This document shows positions 55,745-64,000 of a stretch of 64,000 bases of DNA, piece after piece. The translations under genes and the position numbers were made by a program. The DNA comes from Candidatus Latescibacterota bacterium (GTDB lineage: Bacteria; JAAXHH01). The notes under the pieces were generated by a model, which saw nothing but the letters and a program-made list of their open reading frames with translations, made no database searches and was not told the origin of the DNA. The DNA lies in NCBI GenBank assembly GCA_022821085.1, contig JAJEEG010000006.1, positions 2,806,130 to 2,870,129 on the forward strand, written 5' to 3'. How positions within the stretch are numbered: position 1 is the stretch's first letter; each line of letters begins with the position of its first letter.

Positions 55745-56018
55745 AGATTATAGGGTTCGTGAATCAATAAAGCTGTTTGACGCCGCTTTCTAGCTTTGTT
55801 CAAAATAAGCCGCGTATTCTCTAACTAAGACGTTAGTCATTTTAGTTGGCCCTCGATACCAATATTCGTGCTCGCTGTCGTTTCAAACTTGAAGAGAATG
55901 GATATTAATCTCTATCGGGAATATGAAACAACCGCAATAGCCTCCTTGTAAGTTTTAACCAAATCATAGAATTAAGATGTTATCCTGTTTATAGACTCTC
56001 CTATCCACTGATATTGAC
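55745..56018. other. Noncoding gap between hsdM and hsdS
   Basis: About 270 AT-rich bases without a convincing reading frame. A short inverted repeat, ACTAA with TTAGT around four bases, followed by CATTTTAG, lies near 55,826-55,847. It may be a remnant of a lost gene or a promoter region for hsdS. Confidence 0.4.
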
Positions 56019-57263
56019 ATGGAAAATAGAAAACCACTACCACAGAACCTTCCGCAATTTAGTAGTGGCTGGGAAAACAAACCGCTAGGAGCTGTGGCAG
56101 AAATAGTAAGTGGTGCAACGCCCAATACAGGTGTTTCAACTTACTGGAACGGATCGATTCCTTGGTGTATACCATCAGATATAACCGGAAAATCTGGTAA
56201 ATACCTGCTTGCAACGGGACGAACAATCACTGAGGCGGGACTAGCGAGTTGTGCTGCAAACTTACTCCCGTCCGGTACAATCCTGCTATGTAGTAGGGCG
56301 ACAATTGGAGAGATTAAAATCGCTTCATTCCCAGTATGTACCAATCAGGGGTTTAAGTCTCTTATCTGTCGAGAAACAGTTTGCAATGAGTTTGTTTACT
56401 ACTTCCTACTCACACAAAAACAAAAACTAGTCGAGTTGGCCACTGGATCGACTTTTCTTGAAATCAGTAAGCGGGATGTTGAATCGATAGAGATAAGCTT
56501 ACCACCAATTTCAGAACAATTGACCATCGCCGAGATGTTGTCGGACGTGGATAGTCTACTCGAAGCATTGGATGCTCTCATAGCTAAAAAGCAGAAAATT
56601 AAAACGGCTGTCATGCAGCAACTCCTCACAGGCAAGACTAGGTTACCTGGTTTTAAAGACAGGTGGACGAAGTTGAATATGGCACGAAACTCTGTACTTA
56701 AAGCAAGAATAGGTTGGCAGGGCCTAACGACTGCTGAATATCGCAAGGAAGGGAAGTACTACTTGGTAACCGGGACTGATTTCATCGGGGGACGTGTTGA
56801 CTGGTCAAGTTGCTACTATGTAGAGCGTAGTCGGTTTATTCAAGACGCAAATATCCAACTCAAAATTGGAGACGTTTTGCTCACAAAGGACGGTACTATA
56901 GGTAAAGCATGCTTTGTTGACTCGCTTCGCGGTCCAGCAACACTCAATAGTGGAATTTATGTCATTCGGCCAAGAGATAATTCCTACATTTCCAAATTCA
57001 TGTTCTATGTTTTGACTTCACGGATATTCGACGACTTCCTTGCTAGATTACAAGCTGGATCAACGATCTCTCACCTCTACCAGAAAGACTTTGAGAGATT
57101 CACCTTCAATGCGCCTCCCCCAGATGAACAAAGAGCTATCGTCACCGTTCTCAACGACATCGATCTAGATATCACTTCACTCGAACGAAAAAGAGCTAAA
57201 ACAAACTCAATAAGACTTAGTATGATACAGCAAATATTCAGCCTAAAGTCGCACCAGAATTAG
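56019..57263 (+). CDS. hsdS: Type I restriction-modification specificity subunit
   Basis: HsdS, 414 aa, sets the DNA target of the type I enzyme. Two target-recognition domains are visible: the first (about 15-150) begins WENKPLGAVAEIVSGATPNTG, the second (about 220-370) contains KIGDVLLTKDGTIGKACFVD. Each is followed by a conserved helical spacer: LPPISEQLTIAEMLSDVDSLLEALDALIAKKQKIKTAVMQQLLTGKTRLPGF and PPPDEQRAIVTVLNDIDLDITSLERKRAKTNSIRLSMIQQIF. Both halves are intact, so a bipartite target is expected. Confidence 0.94.
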   Translation: MENRKPLPQNLPQFSSGWENKPLGAVAEIVSGATPNTGVSTYWNGSIPWCIPSDITGKSGKYLLATGRTITEAGLASCAANLLPSGTILLCSRATIGEIKIASFPVCTNQGFKSLICRETVCNEFVYYFLLTQKQKLVELATGSTFLEISKRDVESIEISLPPISEQLTIAEMLSDVDSLLEALDALIAKKQKIKTAVMQQLLTGKTRLPGFKDRWTKLNMARNSVLKARIGWQGLTTAEYRKEGKYYLVTGTDFIGGRVDWSSCYYVERSRFIQDANIQLKIGDVLLTKDGTIGKACFVDSLRGPATLNSGIYVIRPRDNSYISKFMFYVLTSRIFDDFLARLQAGSTISHLYQKDFERFTFNAPPPDEQRAIVTVLNDIDLDITSLERKRAKTNSIRLSMIQQIFSLKSHQN

Positions 57264-57726
57264 TCCAAGGTGTGGATGAGTAAAATCTTGTGAATTTGAA
57301 AGACAACAAGAGAAATCTACGTGAATTGAAAACCCTGCATCCTACATATGTCCGGAGATTCTATATTTCCTAGTTTCCACTGTGCATTATCGCGTCATTT
57401 CTCCTCATGCACCTCACCGTGACAACCAGAATTATATTCCTATCCTAGATTAGTGACAAGAACTCCAAGAAAGACATTTAATCAGTCTGGATACACTTTA
57501 GTGGGATATCTCTAGTGGACCGCGAATACCGTATGGATGTACAAAGGTCTATGGGTGTAGAAAGGTTAAAACTATCGCATATTTAACTATTGAAAATCCA
57601 TTTAAATTTGTCCTAATATGAACTGATGTTTCGATTCTAATGGCAGATAAAGAATAATGAAAACACACTCAGATCAACTTGCCTGAAATAAGGTGTAAAC
57701 AGACAAAATTGGAATGATTACTAAAC
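57264..57726. other. 463-bp AT-rich gap with a direct repeat
   Basis: No convincing gene is visible on either strand; all frames are short. Near its middle is an 18-base-period direct repeat. This gap, together with the gap between hsdM and hsdS, makes the region less compact than a typical restriction-modification operon, as in an island assembled from separate pieces. Confidence 0.45.
57532..57566. repeat. 17-bp direct repeat with 18-bp period
   Basis: TATGGATGTACAAAGGT (57532-57548) is followed by TATGGGTGTAGAAAGGT (57550-57566), with two mismatches. It lies 160 bp before the 808-residue protein gene and could be a regulator-binding site; the two copies also read in one frame as MDVQRS and MGVERL. 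Confidence 0.65.
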
Positions 57727-60153
57727 ATGTCATATCTGACTGCTGATATAAAACTCAGACCAACTCGTATCGGATTCCTCGTTCGTCCGTCTGATCTAAC
57801 AGGTTTGAGGAAGGTTTTTAATCTTTGTTGTTGTCTCTGGGGCGGTTACTTCAATCCAATCATTCCAGTATGCCGTAATAGACCAATGGCTTGGAGACGA
57901 GGCATGTTCGACCGCCCATCTGGTCGAGAACTCGCTATGGGATACATCCGATTTTTTGAACCCGATGTGTTTGTAGAGACAGAAAGGGGGTTGGCAAAGG
58001 CTATAGGAATTCAGGGTGACACTCAAAGTGAGTATTTGCCCCGTGTGATTCCTTTAGATGAATTCATAGAAATAAGGGACGCGCGCAATCCTGAATTTGC
58101 ATTTGGTTTAAGTATACTAAATATCTATAGAGAGATATACCGCACAGAGTATCAGTTTGTTCGCCGACAAAGCAGATTCATTGGGATTTTCCAAGGCCGA
58201 AGTTCGCATGGAGCTTTCTTGGATGCTACCTTTGGTGGTTTACCAAGATTAGAGATACTCAGTCACTTCAAAACGTCCTACGATATCGCATTTGAACCTG
58301 AGGTTTTGACACATAAGCCAACTGATTGGCTAAGATTAATCAACGACCGTGGTTACACCCCATTAACATTTACAAAACATGGCTTGAATCAGCGATCATT
58401 TAATTGGTTTTCACATTCGCTTTTCGTTGTAAATCCGGCATCGTCTGTAGATCTAATTGATTTCTGGAATCTGAGGTTGATGCGCAGGAATGTCCTCGCC
58501 ATTAGTTCTGAATGGCTTCCTGAAACAAAAGATTTTATTTGTGAGTTGATTAAAAAAAACCATCGCCCAATACCTGGAAACCCGAACGAGCCGAAATCAA
58601 GTACGGTGGTTGAATTAGGCAGCTCGATTTCGACGGAAAAGATGAAAAACAAAATCAGTAAAATGTTCGGAGATTTACCAAGTGGTTCTTGGTCACTTAA
58701 AACGTACTATGACAATATTTGGGGCGACAATACTAGATCTAACGATAACAGCGTACAACCAATACCAATACAGGTTGAATATGATTCTATACGCAAAGAC
58801 CTTCCGATTTCAAATGATCAGAGTCCAAGCATAGAATTCCAATCACTCTCGCCGGATTTCGCACCTGATTACACTCGATCAAAAGCTGTGTGGGTAAACA
58901 CAATTTCATTATCCGACTTTCATCAAAAGCACCAATACGCTTTAAGCCTGCCATTCACTCCAATCTCCTATTTTCATCGTTTTCTTCGTATCGCCTATCC
59001 ATTAATCGTCTCCCGGGAAGGATTTGTACTGCTTCAACAGGATAAATACGAAACCGAATACATCGAATTGCTACCTAGTATTGACGCGATTATTGACCGA
59101 TTTAGGCAGATTGACATAGAGGCAACAGAGTCAGACATTGGACGAATCGCTAATCAAATCCTAACATCTATAGGAGGTTTTCGAGGTATACGAATAATCC
59201 AAGACGTAGAAACATTACGTCTGCTCGATATGATGTCCAAAAGTATAAGAATAGTCGGCGATGGTACTATCGAAGAAGAATACGCTGGTAGAACTGCTTC
59301 AATTGATCAGTGGCAAAGCACTATAAATAGATTGGAAAAAACCAACTTCGGAGAAAAGGGGCATTTGGATCGGCTTGTTGATGCAGGCGCTCTCAAACTA
59401 GGACTATCAATAAGTTGCCACAATTGCAAAATGGAGAATTGGTACGGATTAGCGGAACTTGATGAGAGCTTGGTATGCGAGAGATGCTTAGAGAGTTTTA
59501 GTTTTCCGCAGGGTGGGCTAGATTTTAAAAACACTCCATGGAAGTTTCGTGTTGCAGGACCGTTTAGCGTGCCAAATTACGCGAACGGTTCTTATGCTAC
59601 TTTATTGGCAGTAAATTGTATTTTTAATGGTATAGGGTACCGTACCAATTCCATTACGTTTTCTACCAACCTAAATCTAAAAGTAAACGGTAAGGAATTG
59701 GAGATAGATTTTGCGTGCTGGTATCAAAGAAGGAAGTCAAGGGGAAGACTTGACGACCCGTGCTTCTTAGTTGGAGAAGCGAAGTCGTTTGCCCAGAACT
59801 CTTTTACGGACAAGGATATAAGCAGATTGAAACGAGTTGGAAAACTCTTACCCGGTACGTTTCTTATTCTGGCAACTCTTAAGCCTGATCTTTCACCTGA
59901 AGAAAAGAAACGAATATCAAAGCTTGCCCTTTGGGGTAGGTTACCTGATGTCAAAGGCCATTCTAGGAATCTGGTTGTAGTGTTAACTGGCTTGGAGTTA
60001 TTCGCACAACGAGGAATCCACTACGCTTGGGAAAACTCAAATGGAAAGCGACAAACACTCTCAAGGCATGGTCGCGCGTATTTTGATAACTTAAAAACGC
60101 TCGCAGATGTGACACAACAAGCATACCTGGGACTCAAGCCCCTAAATGAATGA
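57727..60153 (+). CDS. Large protein with zinc ribbon and PD-(D/E)XK nuclease-like domain, unknown family
   Basis: Protein of 808 aa that I cannot place in a named family. Residues 1-560 have no recognised motif. A zinc ribbon follows: Cys564/Cys567 in CHNC and Cys584/Cys587 in CERC. Near the C-terminus, KELEIDFACWY (Asp661) and FLVGEAKSF (Glu684, Lys686) give the D-x(22)-E-x-K spacing of PD-(D/E)XK nucleases, with LLPGTFLILATLK as the next core strand. A DNA-cutting role is inferred. There is no helicase motif. It lies beside hsdM/hsdS and may be an independent defence gene or a partner of the 748-residue protein. Confidence 0.6.
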   Translation: MSYLTADIKLRPTRIGFLVRPSDLTGLRKVFNLCCCLWGGYFNPIIPVCRNRPMAWRRGMFDRPSGRELAMGYIRFFEPDVFVETERGLAKAIGIQGDTQSEYLPRVIPLDEFIEIRDARNPEFAFGLSILNIYREIYRTEYQFVRRQSRFIGIFQGRSSHGAFLDATFGGLPRLEILSHFKTSYDIAFEPEVLTHKPTDWLRLINDRGYTPLTFTKHGLNQRSFNWFSHSLFVVNPASSVDLIDFWNLRLMRRNVLAISSEWLPETKDFICELIKKNHRPIPGNPNEPKSSTVVELGSSISTEKMKNKISKMFGDLPSGSWSLKTYYDNIWGDNTRSNDNSVQPIPIQVEYDSIRKDLPISNDQSPSIEFQSLSPDFAPDYTRSKAVWVNTISLSDFHQKHQYALSLPFTPISYFHRFLRIAYPLIVSREGFVLLQQDKYETEYIELLPSIDAIIDRFRQIDIEATESDIGRIANQILTSIGGFRGIRIIQDVETLRLLDMMSKSIRIVGDGTIEEEYAGRTASIDQWQSTINRLEKTNFGEKGHLDRLVDAGALKLGLSISCHNCKMENWYGLAELDESLVCERCLESFSFPQGGLDFKNTPWKFRVAGPFSVPNYANGSYATLLAVNCIFNGIGYRTNSITFSTNLNLKVNGKELEIDFACWYQRRKSRGRLDDPCFLVGEAKSFAQNSFTDKDISRLKRVGKLLPGTFLILATLKPDLSPEEKKRISKLALWGRLPDVKGHSRNLVVVLTGLELFAQRGIHYAWENSNGKRQTLSRHGRAYFDNLKTLADVTQQAYLGLKPLNE

Positions 60154-60285
60154 CTTCGAAATTATAAACAACCGCCCTGTCGTGTAAAACCAGAGAGAAT
60201 ATAACTCGGCCAAATGTGTAATCCTCTTGATTATTATTGACTTTGTCGGCAATTCTTCACGATACCAGTGAGGTCTGTCACGATT

Positions 60286-60304
60286 TTGGCGTAACTGACT
60301 TTAT
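60286..60304. repeat. Left terminal inverted repeat of the IS256-like remnant
   Basis: TTGGCGTAACTGACTTTAT matches the reverse complement of 61568-61586 at 13 of 19 positions, with the block GTAACTG identical. It lies just outside the transposase stop codon. Confidence 0.5.
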
Positions 60305-61545
60305 CATGTAACGGACACTCTGTCTTCATACATGATGACGAACTGGTTGAAGGCGGCTGTCCGTTGGCAAGGGACCGTGTCCACCTTCGGGACAGATTGA
60401 GCAAGGTAGGTAGAGCAGTTTCCTGGCCGCCATGTCTGTGTGGAAGGCACCCCTGGCCTTGATGATATTGCGCAGTCTCCGGTTCATTGATTCAATGGCG
60501 TTGTTGGTGTAGATGACCCTCCTGATCTCTTGGGGGAAGGCGATGAATGGGGTCAAGTGGTCCCAGTTCCTGCGCCACAGCCTGCTGATCGGGCATATCG
60601 CTCGTCCCAGCGATTGGCGAAACGGTCCAGCGCGGCCTCGGCCTGTTCGGCGGTAATGGCCTGGTAAATCGCCCTTAGGTCCTTGGCCGCATGCTTGCGG
60701 TCCTTAAAGGAGACATAAGTCAGACAGTTGCGCACCATGTGGACGATGCAGAGTTGCACCTCGGTCCTGAGATAAACCGTCTCTATGGCTTGCGGAAAGC
60801 CGGTCAGGCAATCGTAGCAGGCGATGAAGACGTCGTTGCGCTTGCAGTTCTTCAGTTCCGTCATGACGTTGAACAAGAACTATGCTCCCTCGTACTGCAC
60901 GATCCAGAGGCCCAGAAGTTCCTTGTCGCCGAGTAGGTTGACGCCTAGGGCCAGGTAGACTGCCTTGTTCCGTAGGGTGCCGCTGGCTGAGTATCTTGAC
61001 GAACATGGCATCCAGGAACAGAATCGAATAGACCGAATCCCGGCGACGCAACTGCCAGGTTAGGACCTCGTCGGTTAACGTGTAGGTGATCCGTTAGGCC
61101 AATTCGAGCGATATGGCCACCCCGTATAGTTCTTCGACGTAGATTTGGATATCCCGGGTGCTCATGCCCCGTGCGTTCATGGAGATGATCTTGTCGTCGA
61201 AGTCGGGACAGCGCATCTGGTACTTGCGGATCAACTCCGGATCGAAGCAGTCTTCGCGATCCCGGGGGATCTCTACCGGCTGATCGCCCCTGTCATCCTT
61301 GAGCGTCTTGGTGGTCTTGCCGTTGAGCGAATTGCCGCCGTTCCTGCCGTCGGGCACACGCTATTCGTAGCCGAGATTATCGGTGATCTCGGCTTCCAGG
61401 ATTCGCTCGGTCATGAACTTTTTCATGCGCTTGAGCAGACCGTCTTCGCCGAAGAGGTCCTCGGCGTCCACCCTGTCTTCCATCCGCTCATCTAGAAGAC
61501 TGTCGAACTTTCTGGGGAGCGTTCTCTCTTTGGCCAAAGCGATTC
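60304..61545 (-). pseudogene. Decayed IS256-family transposase
   Basis: A mutator-type transposase broken by several lesions. Reading leftward from about 61,545, the frame encodes an N-terminus ending DNLGYE at a TAG, then RVPDGRNGGNSLNGKTTKTLKDD. A TAA follows ELYGVAISLELA, and a frameshift comes after [10 protein letters not shown]. The [23 protein letters not shown] core continues in another frame, followed by a TAG and FNVMTELKNCKRNDVFIACYDCLTGFP. Further shifts occur near 60,570 and 60,395, before the end FNQFVIMYEDRVSVT. At least two stops besides several frameshifts make it inactive. Its size of about 1.3 kb with termini is normal for IS256. Confidence 0.88.
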
Positions 61546-61567
61546 TTCCTGTTGAGCAAGATATACG

Positions 61568-61586
61568 CTATCGCCAGTTACACAAA
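61568..61586. repeat. Right terminal inverted repeat of the IS256-like remnant
   Basis: Its reverse complement, TTTGTGTAACTGGCGATAG, matches the left end at 13 of 19 positions. Allowing a one-base gap, the outer TTTTG also aligns. Confidence 0.5.
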
Positions 61587-61588
61587 AC

Positions 61589-63835
61589 ATGTTACAGATT
61601 CGTAGAAAACGAAAACACATGATTCCTCTTGACCACCCCGAACTGAAGCAACTTGCAAGATTACTTCGGAAATACAATCTACTTCATACAGTAAGTCGCC
61701 TTGCCAGTCTACTCACTGTACCATCACTACATGCAAATAACATCCGACTGGAAGTCCTCGTTCATCTTGCAGTGATCCACTGTCGAGGGACCAGGAAGCC
61801 ATCGGTGAAAGTATTAGAACGATTGCTAAACGAGTATCTAGGTAATACGTCTATTACATCAGCAGAAGACCCGCCTGAGGATGTTTTCATTACTAACGTA
61901 AGAACCCCCGATGGCAATCGAAGGATGTTTGAGGGGATATGGCATTCAAGTTGTTACTTTACACAGACGGTTATTGACATTCTATGCTCCCGAGAAGCAA
62001 CCCCAGAACTTGTAAGACTAATCGCTCCCATACTTACATTATTAAAATTGAGCGATTTAGTCGCCAATAGAGTAGGATTACAAAGGTGGCATACTGAGTC
62101 ATCAGTTCCCCAAGGCGAATGTACGTTGTCGCCTGTGACTCGGATTGTCGATAGAGGAAACTCTGTATCGTTCTCCTCAGAAGAACTTACCAAGTATCAG
62201 ATTAACCCCGCCTTATTGGATCCGTTTATTCTTAAAACTAACTGCAGAAATCTTCTATGTACGGAGACATTGGGTCATACTTCACTGGAGCGTTATCCAA
62301 TTGTGAAAGTAGGAAACAAACTATTACTAGCGTTACCGAATGCCGTCGGTCCTGCTATCAGAAGATTCCTTTTAAGTAAGTTACAAACGATGGAGCTTCT
62401 ACCGACCTTCGCAAAATTGCTAGCTTCGTATCAATCATATCAGGTCGAATCGGAAGGGTTAGGTAGATTCGAAAATGTGGATTCTGCTAAATCACTGAGC
62501 ACAGATACTACAGATTTACCAATTAACGATTGGTTGTTAAGGGTAGACGTAAACCGATACATACATCTAGTCCTTTTACATTACCCTTTGGAACCGCTAC
62601 ATAACGAAGGTGTAGACTGCTTGTTTGAATATCGAAAAGAAACAGAGGAATCACTATGTGCTTACCTAAATCGAACTGTCGATCATTGTATGGATTCACC
62701 AGATAAAATCGATGGAACAACCTTAATTGTGTCAGGTGGATTAGGTGGCAATTGCAGTATAGATTTCAGAGACTGGTCGAACCGATGGGGTCTAACGGTA
62801 ATTCATATCGCAGATTTCCTTATGTTGGTAAATGATCCAGCCCAATCTGTCGTACGTTTTTTGAAATTCATCAAGCAGAAGAACTGGGTAGAGAAACAAG
62901 GAGTTGAGTTTACTCCAATCATCGGCGACTACACTGTTTTCTGTTATTGGTTGAGATCAGAATTCCAGATAGCTCCGCGTGAGTTCTCAGTGATTCCAAG
63001 ATCGGTTTTATGTATTGATGTCGGTTACCCACTAAATGTTCGCACCCAATGTAGAAGAACCCTCGATCACCATGTAATCCAAACTACACAGGGGGTTTAT
63101 GTAGAGGCCATGCGGCTCGATTTGGATCCTTACTTCGGTTCCCTTTCTGCTCGTCCAATTTATGGAAGCGTAGATCACGTACAATTCGGTGTTCTAGCGG
63201 GTGCGATAGAGTCCAAACGTGGCCCAACTTGGTTTAGTTTACGCCTACGCGATAAAGGTAATGGATTTCGAGACTATGCTTATCAGTTTTGGAATGGGTT
63301 TATTGACTTATTTTACAGGCTCGTGGATGAAGTTGAGACACTGAACCTCACCTTACAGTCTGGTCCGATAGAGGTCTGCCTTGATCTTACAGAAGTTGTT
63401 ATGCCCAAAGTCGGTGGAGGGTTAATATCGGCAGTGGGGATCATTGAACCTGAGATTTTAGTAGAGAACGATACTGCCATTGTAAAACTGCCAGCGACTT
63501 TCTTGCAGTATTTCCAGCAGCCTGAAAACTACGGTGAAAGGTATGTTGTTACGTGTATCGCGAAAGCCCTATTGAAACTACATACTGGGGAAGTTGAGGA
63601 CTTTGATGATAACCTAGTTGAGTCTTTGACAGACGAGGTGGTTGGTGATGCTGGTATACGGATACTACATGCCTTTACAAGTTACGACAAAGTCGAACAT
63701 CTATTACAGAAACATAGCAAGAATCCAACCATGCTTGCTCAAGAAGATCTTGTATTTGCTAACGGGATAAACAGTTATGGGCTTGACGCTCCAGCAAGTC
63801 GGTTATACCTTGACCGTCCAGCAGGCGATCCGTAG
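61589..63835 (+). CDS. Large protein of unknown function in the defence island
   Basis: Protein of 748 aa (738 aa if the ATG at 61619 is used). I recognise no domain, no Walker motif and no clear catalytic triad. It has no signal peptide or membrane segments. The first ATG is three bases from the right end of the IS256 remnant, and neither candidate start has a clear ribosome-binding site, so the insertion may have removed the native start or promoter. A DNA methyltransferase gene begins 41 bp after its stop with a good ribosome-binding site. Codon use is AT-rich like hsdM and the 808-residue protein, but unlike the methyltransferase. Confidence 0.6.
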   Translation: MLQIRRKRKHMIPLDHPELKQLARLLRKYNLLHTVSRLASLLTVPSLHANNIRLEVLVHLAVIHCRGTRKPSVKVLERLLNEYLGNTSITSAEDPPEDVFITNVRTPDGNRRMFEGIWHSSCYFTQTVIDILCSREATPELVRLIAPILTLLKLSDLVANRVGLQRWHTESSVPQGECTLSPVTRIVDRGNSVSFSSEELTKYQINPALLDPFILKTNCRNLLCTETLGHTSLERYPIVKVGNKLLLALPNAVGPAIRRFLLSKLQTMELLPTFAKLLASYQSYQVESEGLGRFENVDSAKSLSTDTTDLPINDWLLRVDVNRYIHLVLLHYPLEPLHNEGVDCLFEYRKETEESLCAYLNRTVDHCMDSPDKIDGTTLIVSGGLGGNCSIDFRDWSNRWGLTVIHIADFLMLVNDPAQSVVRFLKFIKQKNWVEKQGVEFTPIIGDYTVFCYWLRSEFQIAPREFSVIPRSVLCIDVGYPLNVRTQCRRTLDHHVIQTTQGVYVEAMRLDLDPYFGSLSARPIYGSVDHVQFGVLAGAIESKRGPTWFSLRLRDKGNGFRDYAYQFWNGFIDLFYRLVDEVETLNLTLQSGPIEVCLDLTEVVMPKVGGGLISAVGIIEPEILVENDTAIVKLPATFLQYFQQPENYGERYVVTCIAKALLKLHTGEVEDFDDNLVESLTDEVVGDAGIRILHAFTSYDKVEHLLQKHSKNPTMLAQEDLVFANGINSYGLDAPASRLYLDRPAGDP

Positions 63836-63876
63836 GTTACCCGGCATCCACCAAAACAAAACCGAAAGGGGATGCT

Positions 63877-64000
63877 ATGGGTGCGCCTAACTGGGTGAAC
63901 CGTACCGTATGGACGGGCGACAATCTCGACATCATGCGCGGGATGAACGACGAAAGCGTGGATCTGATTTACCTTGATCCGCCCTTCAACAGCAATCGCA
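63877..64000 (+). CDS. Site-specific DNA methyltransferase, truncated by the window edge
   Basis: The first 41 residues of an N4/N6 amino-methyltransferase of the type III Mod or related beta class are present. They contain WTGDNLDIMRGMNDESVDLIYLDPPFNSN, where DPPF is the catalytic motif and GDNLDIM the preceding strand of the fold. GAAAGGGGATGCT precedes the ATG. The visible codons are richer in G and C than the adjacent genes, suggesting a separate origin. Whether a restriction subunit follows cannot be seen. Confidence 0.88.
   Translation, partial: MGAPNWVNRTVWTGDNLDIMRGMNDESVDLIYLDPPFNSNR

Larger units (their letters stand above)
60286..61586. mobile_element. IS256-family insertion sequence remnant
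   Basis: About 1.3 kb bounded by imperfect inverted repeats at 60286-60304 and 61568-61586 and filled by the broken transposase. I could not find a convincing 8-9 bp target duplication, which fits an old insertion. The 748-residue protein gene starts within a few bases of its right end. Confidence 0.7.

Noticed and set aside
57727..60153. HsdR restriction subunit for the adjacent hsdM/hsdS
   Set aside because: No Walker A/B or DEAD-box helicase motifs can be seen, and the nuclease-like signature is at the C-terminus, not at the N-terminus as in HsdR.
60154..60285. Target-site duplication or a gene between the nuclease-like gene and the IS remnant
   Set aside because: No 8-9 bp duplication matching the right flank was found, and no frame of useful length is present.

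Overview
The window is a high-GC, gene-dense bacterial chromosome segment (about 1-53.1 kb) joined to an AT-richer accessory island (about 53.1-64 kb). The core carries diderm traits: an outer-membrane beta-barrel-like protein, lipoprotein and Sec signals, and GT-C/DUF2723 glycosylation genes. It also has a Na+-pumping decarboxylase, four PhyH/isopenicillin-N-synthase-type oxygenases, a fifth 2OG-Fe(II)-like gene, a creatininase-family gene and an M81 peptidase. That mix fits an uncultured marine or soil member of the FCB group (Latescibacterota or Gemmatimonadota-like). This is an inference from gene content; there is no rRNA or tRNA in the window to confirm it.

Region by region. 0.26-11.44 kb is one leftward run: ribD-ribE-ribBA-ribH-nusB (riboflavin synthesis plus antitermination), a metallophosphoesterase, a DUF2723 membrane glycosyltransferase and three more glycosyltransferases. 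11.56-18.2 kb holds ilvE, a TolB-like propeller protein, a DUF3187 protein and oadG-oadB-oadA. 18.3-24.25 kb runs rightward: amidohydrolase, a small membrane protein, msrA, an M81 peptidase, a PhyH oxygenase, HU and a TPR protein. 24.3-30.2 kb is a leftward operon: DUF512 protein, der, a MerR-type regulator and an M1 peptidase. 30.6-36.6 kb is leuC-leuD followed by a four-GAF histidine kinase and a REC-PP2C phosphatase. 36.7-39.9 kb has a GNAT gene, then PhyH, creatininase and a P-loop protein behind a palindromic operator. 39.98-40.82 kb is a lower-GC cassette of three very small genes. 40.8-45.5 kb has a PLP aminotransferase and a sugar ABC importer whose binding protein is fused to its permease. 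45.6-53.1 kb has an acidic-repeat lipoprotein paired with a 2OG oxygenase, a ferredoxin, an epimerase-like protein, pruA and two more 2OG oxygenases.

The island (53.2-64 kb) holds hsdM and hsdS of a type I restriction-modification system with no hsdR in view. It also holds an 808-residue protein with a zinc ribbon and a PD-(D/E)XK-like nuclease signature, a decayed IS256-family element, an unrecognised 748-residue protein, and the start of a DNA methyltransferase cut by the window edge. This is the likeliest place for an undescribed defence system.

Two genome-wide habits are visible. Promoters in the core are readable as TTGACA-N17/18-TAnnnT, some so close to the start codon that the mRNA should be leaderless. 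Short tandem duplications (9-22 bp) recur between genes and, in frame, inside housekeeping genes such as ribH and leuD.
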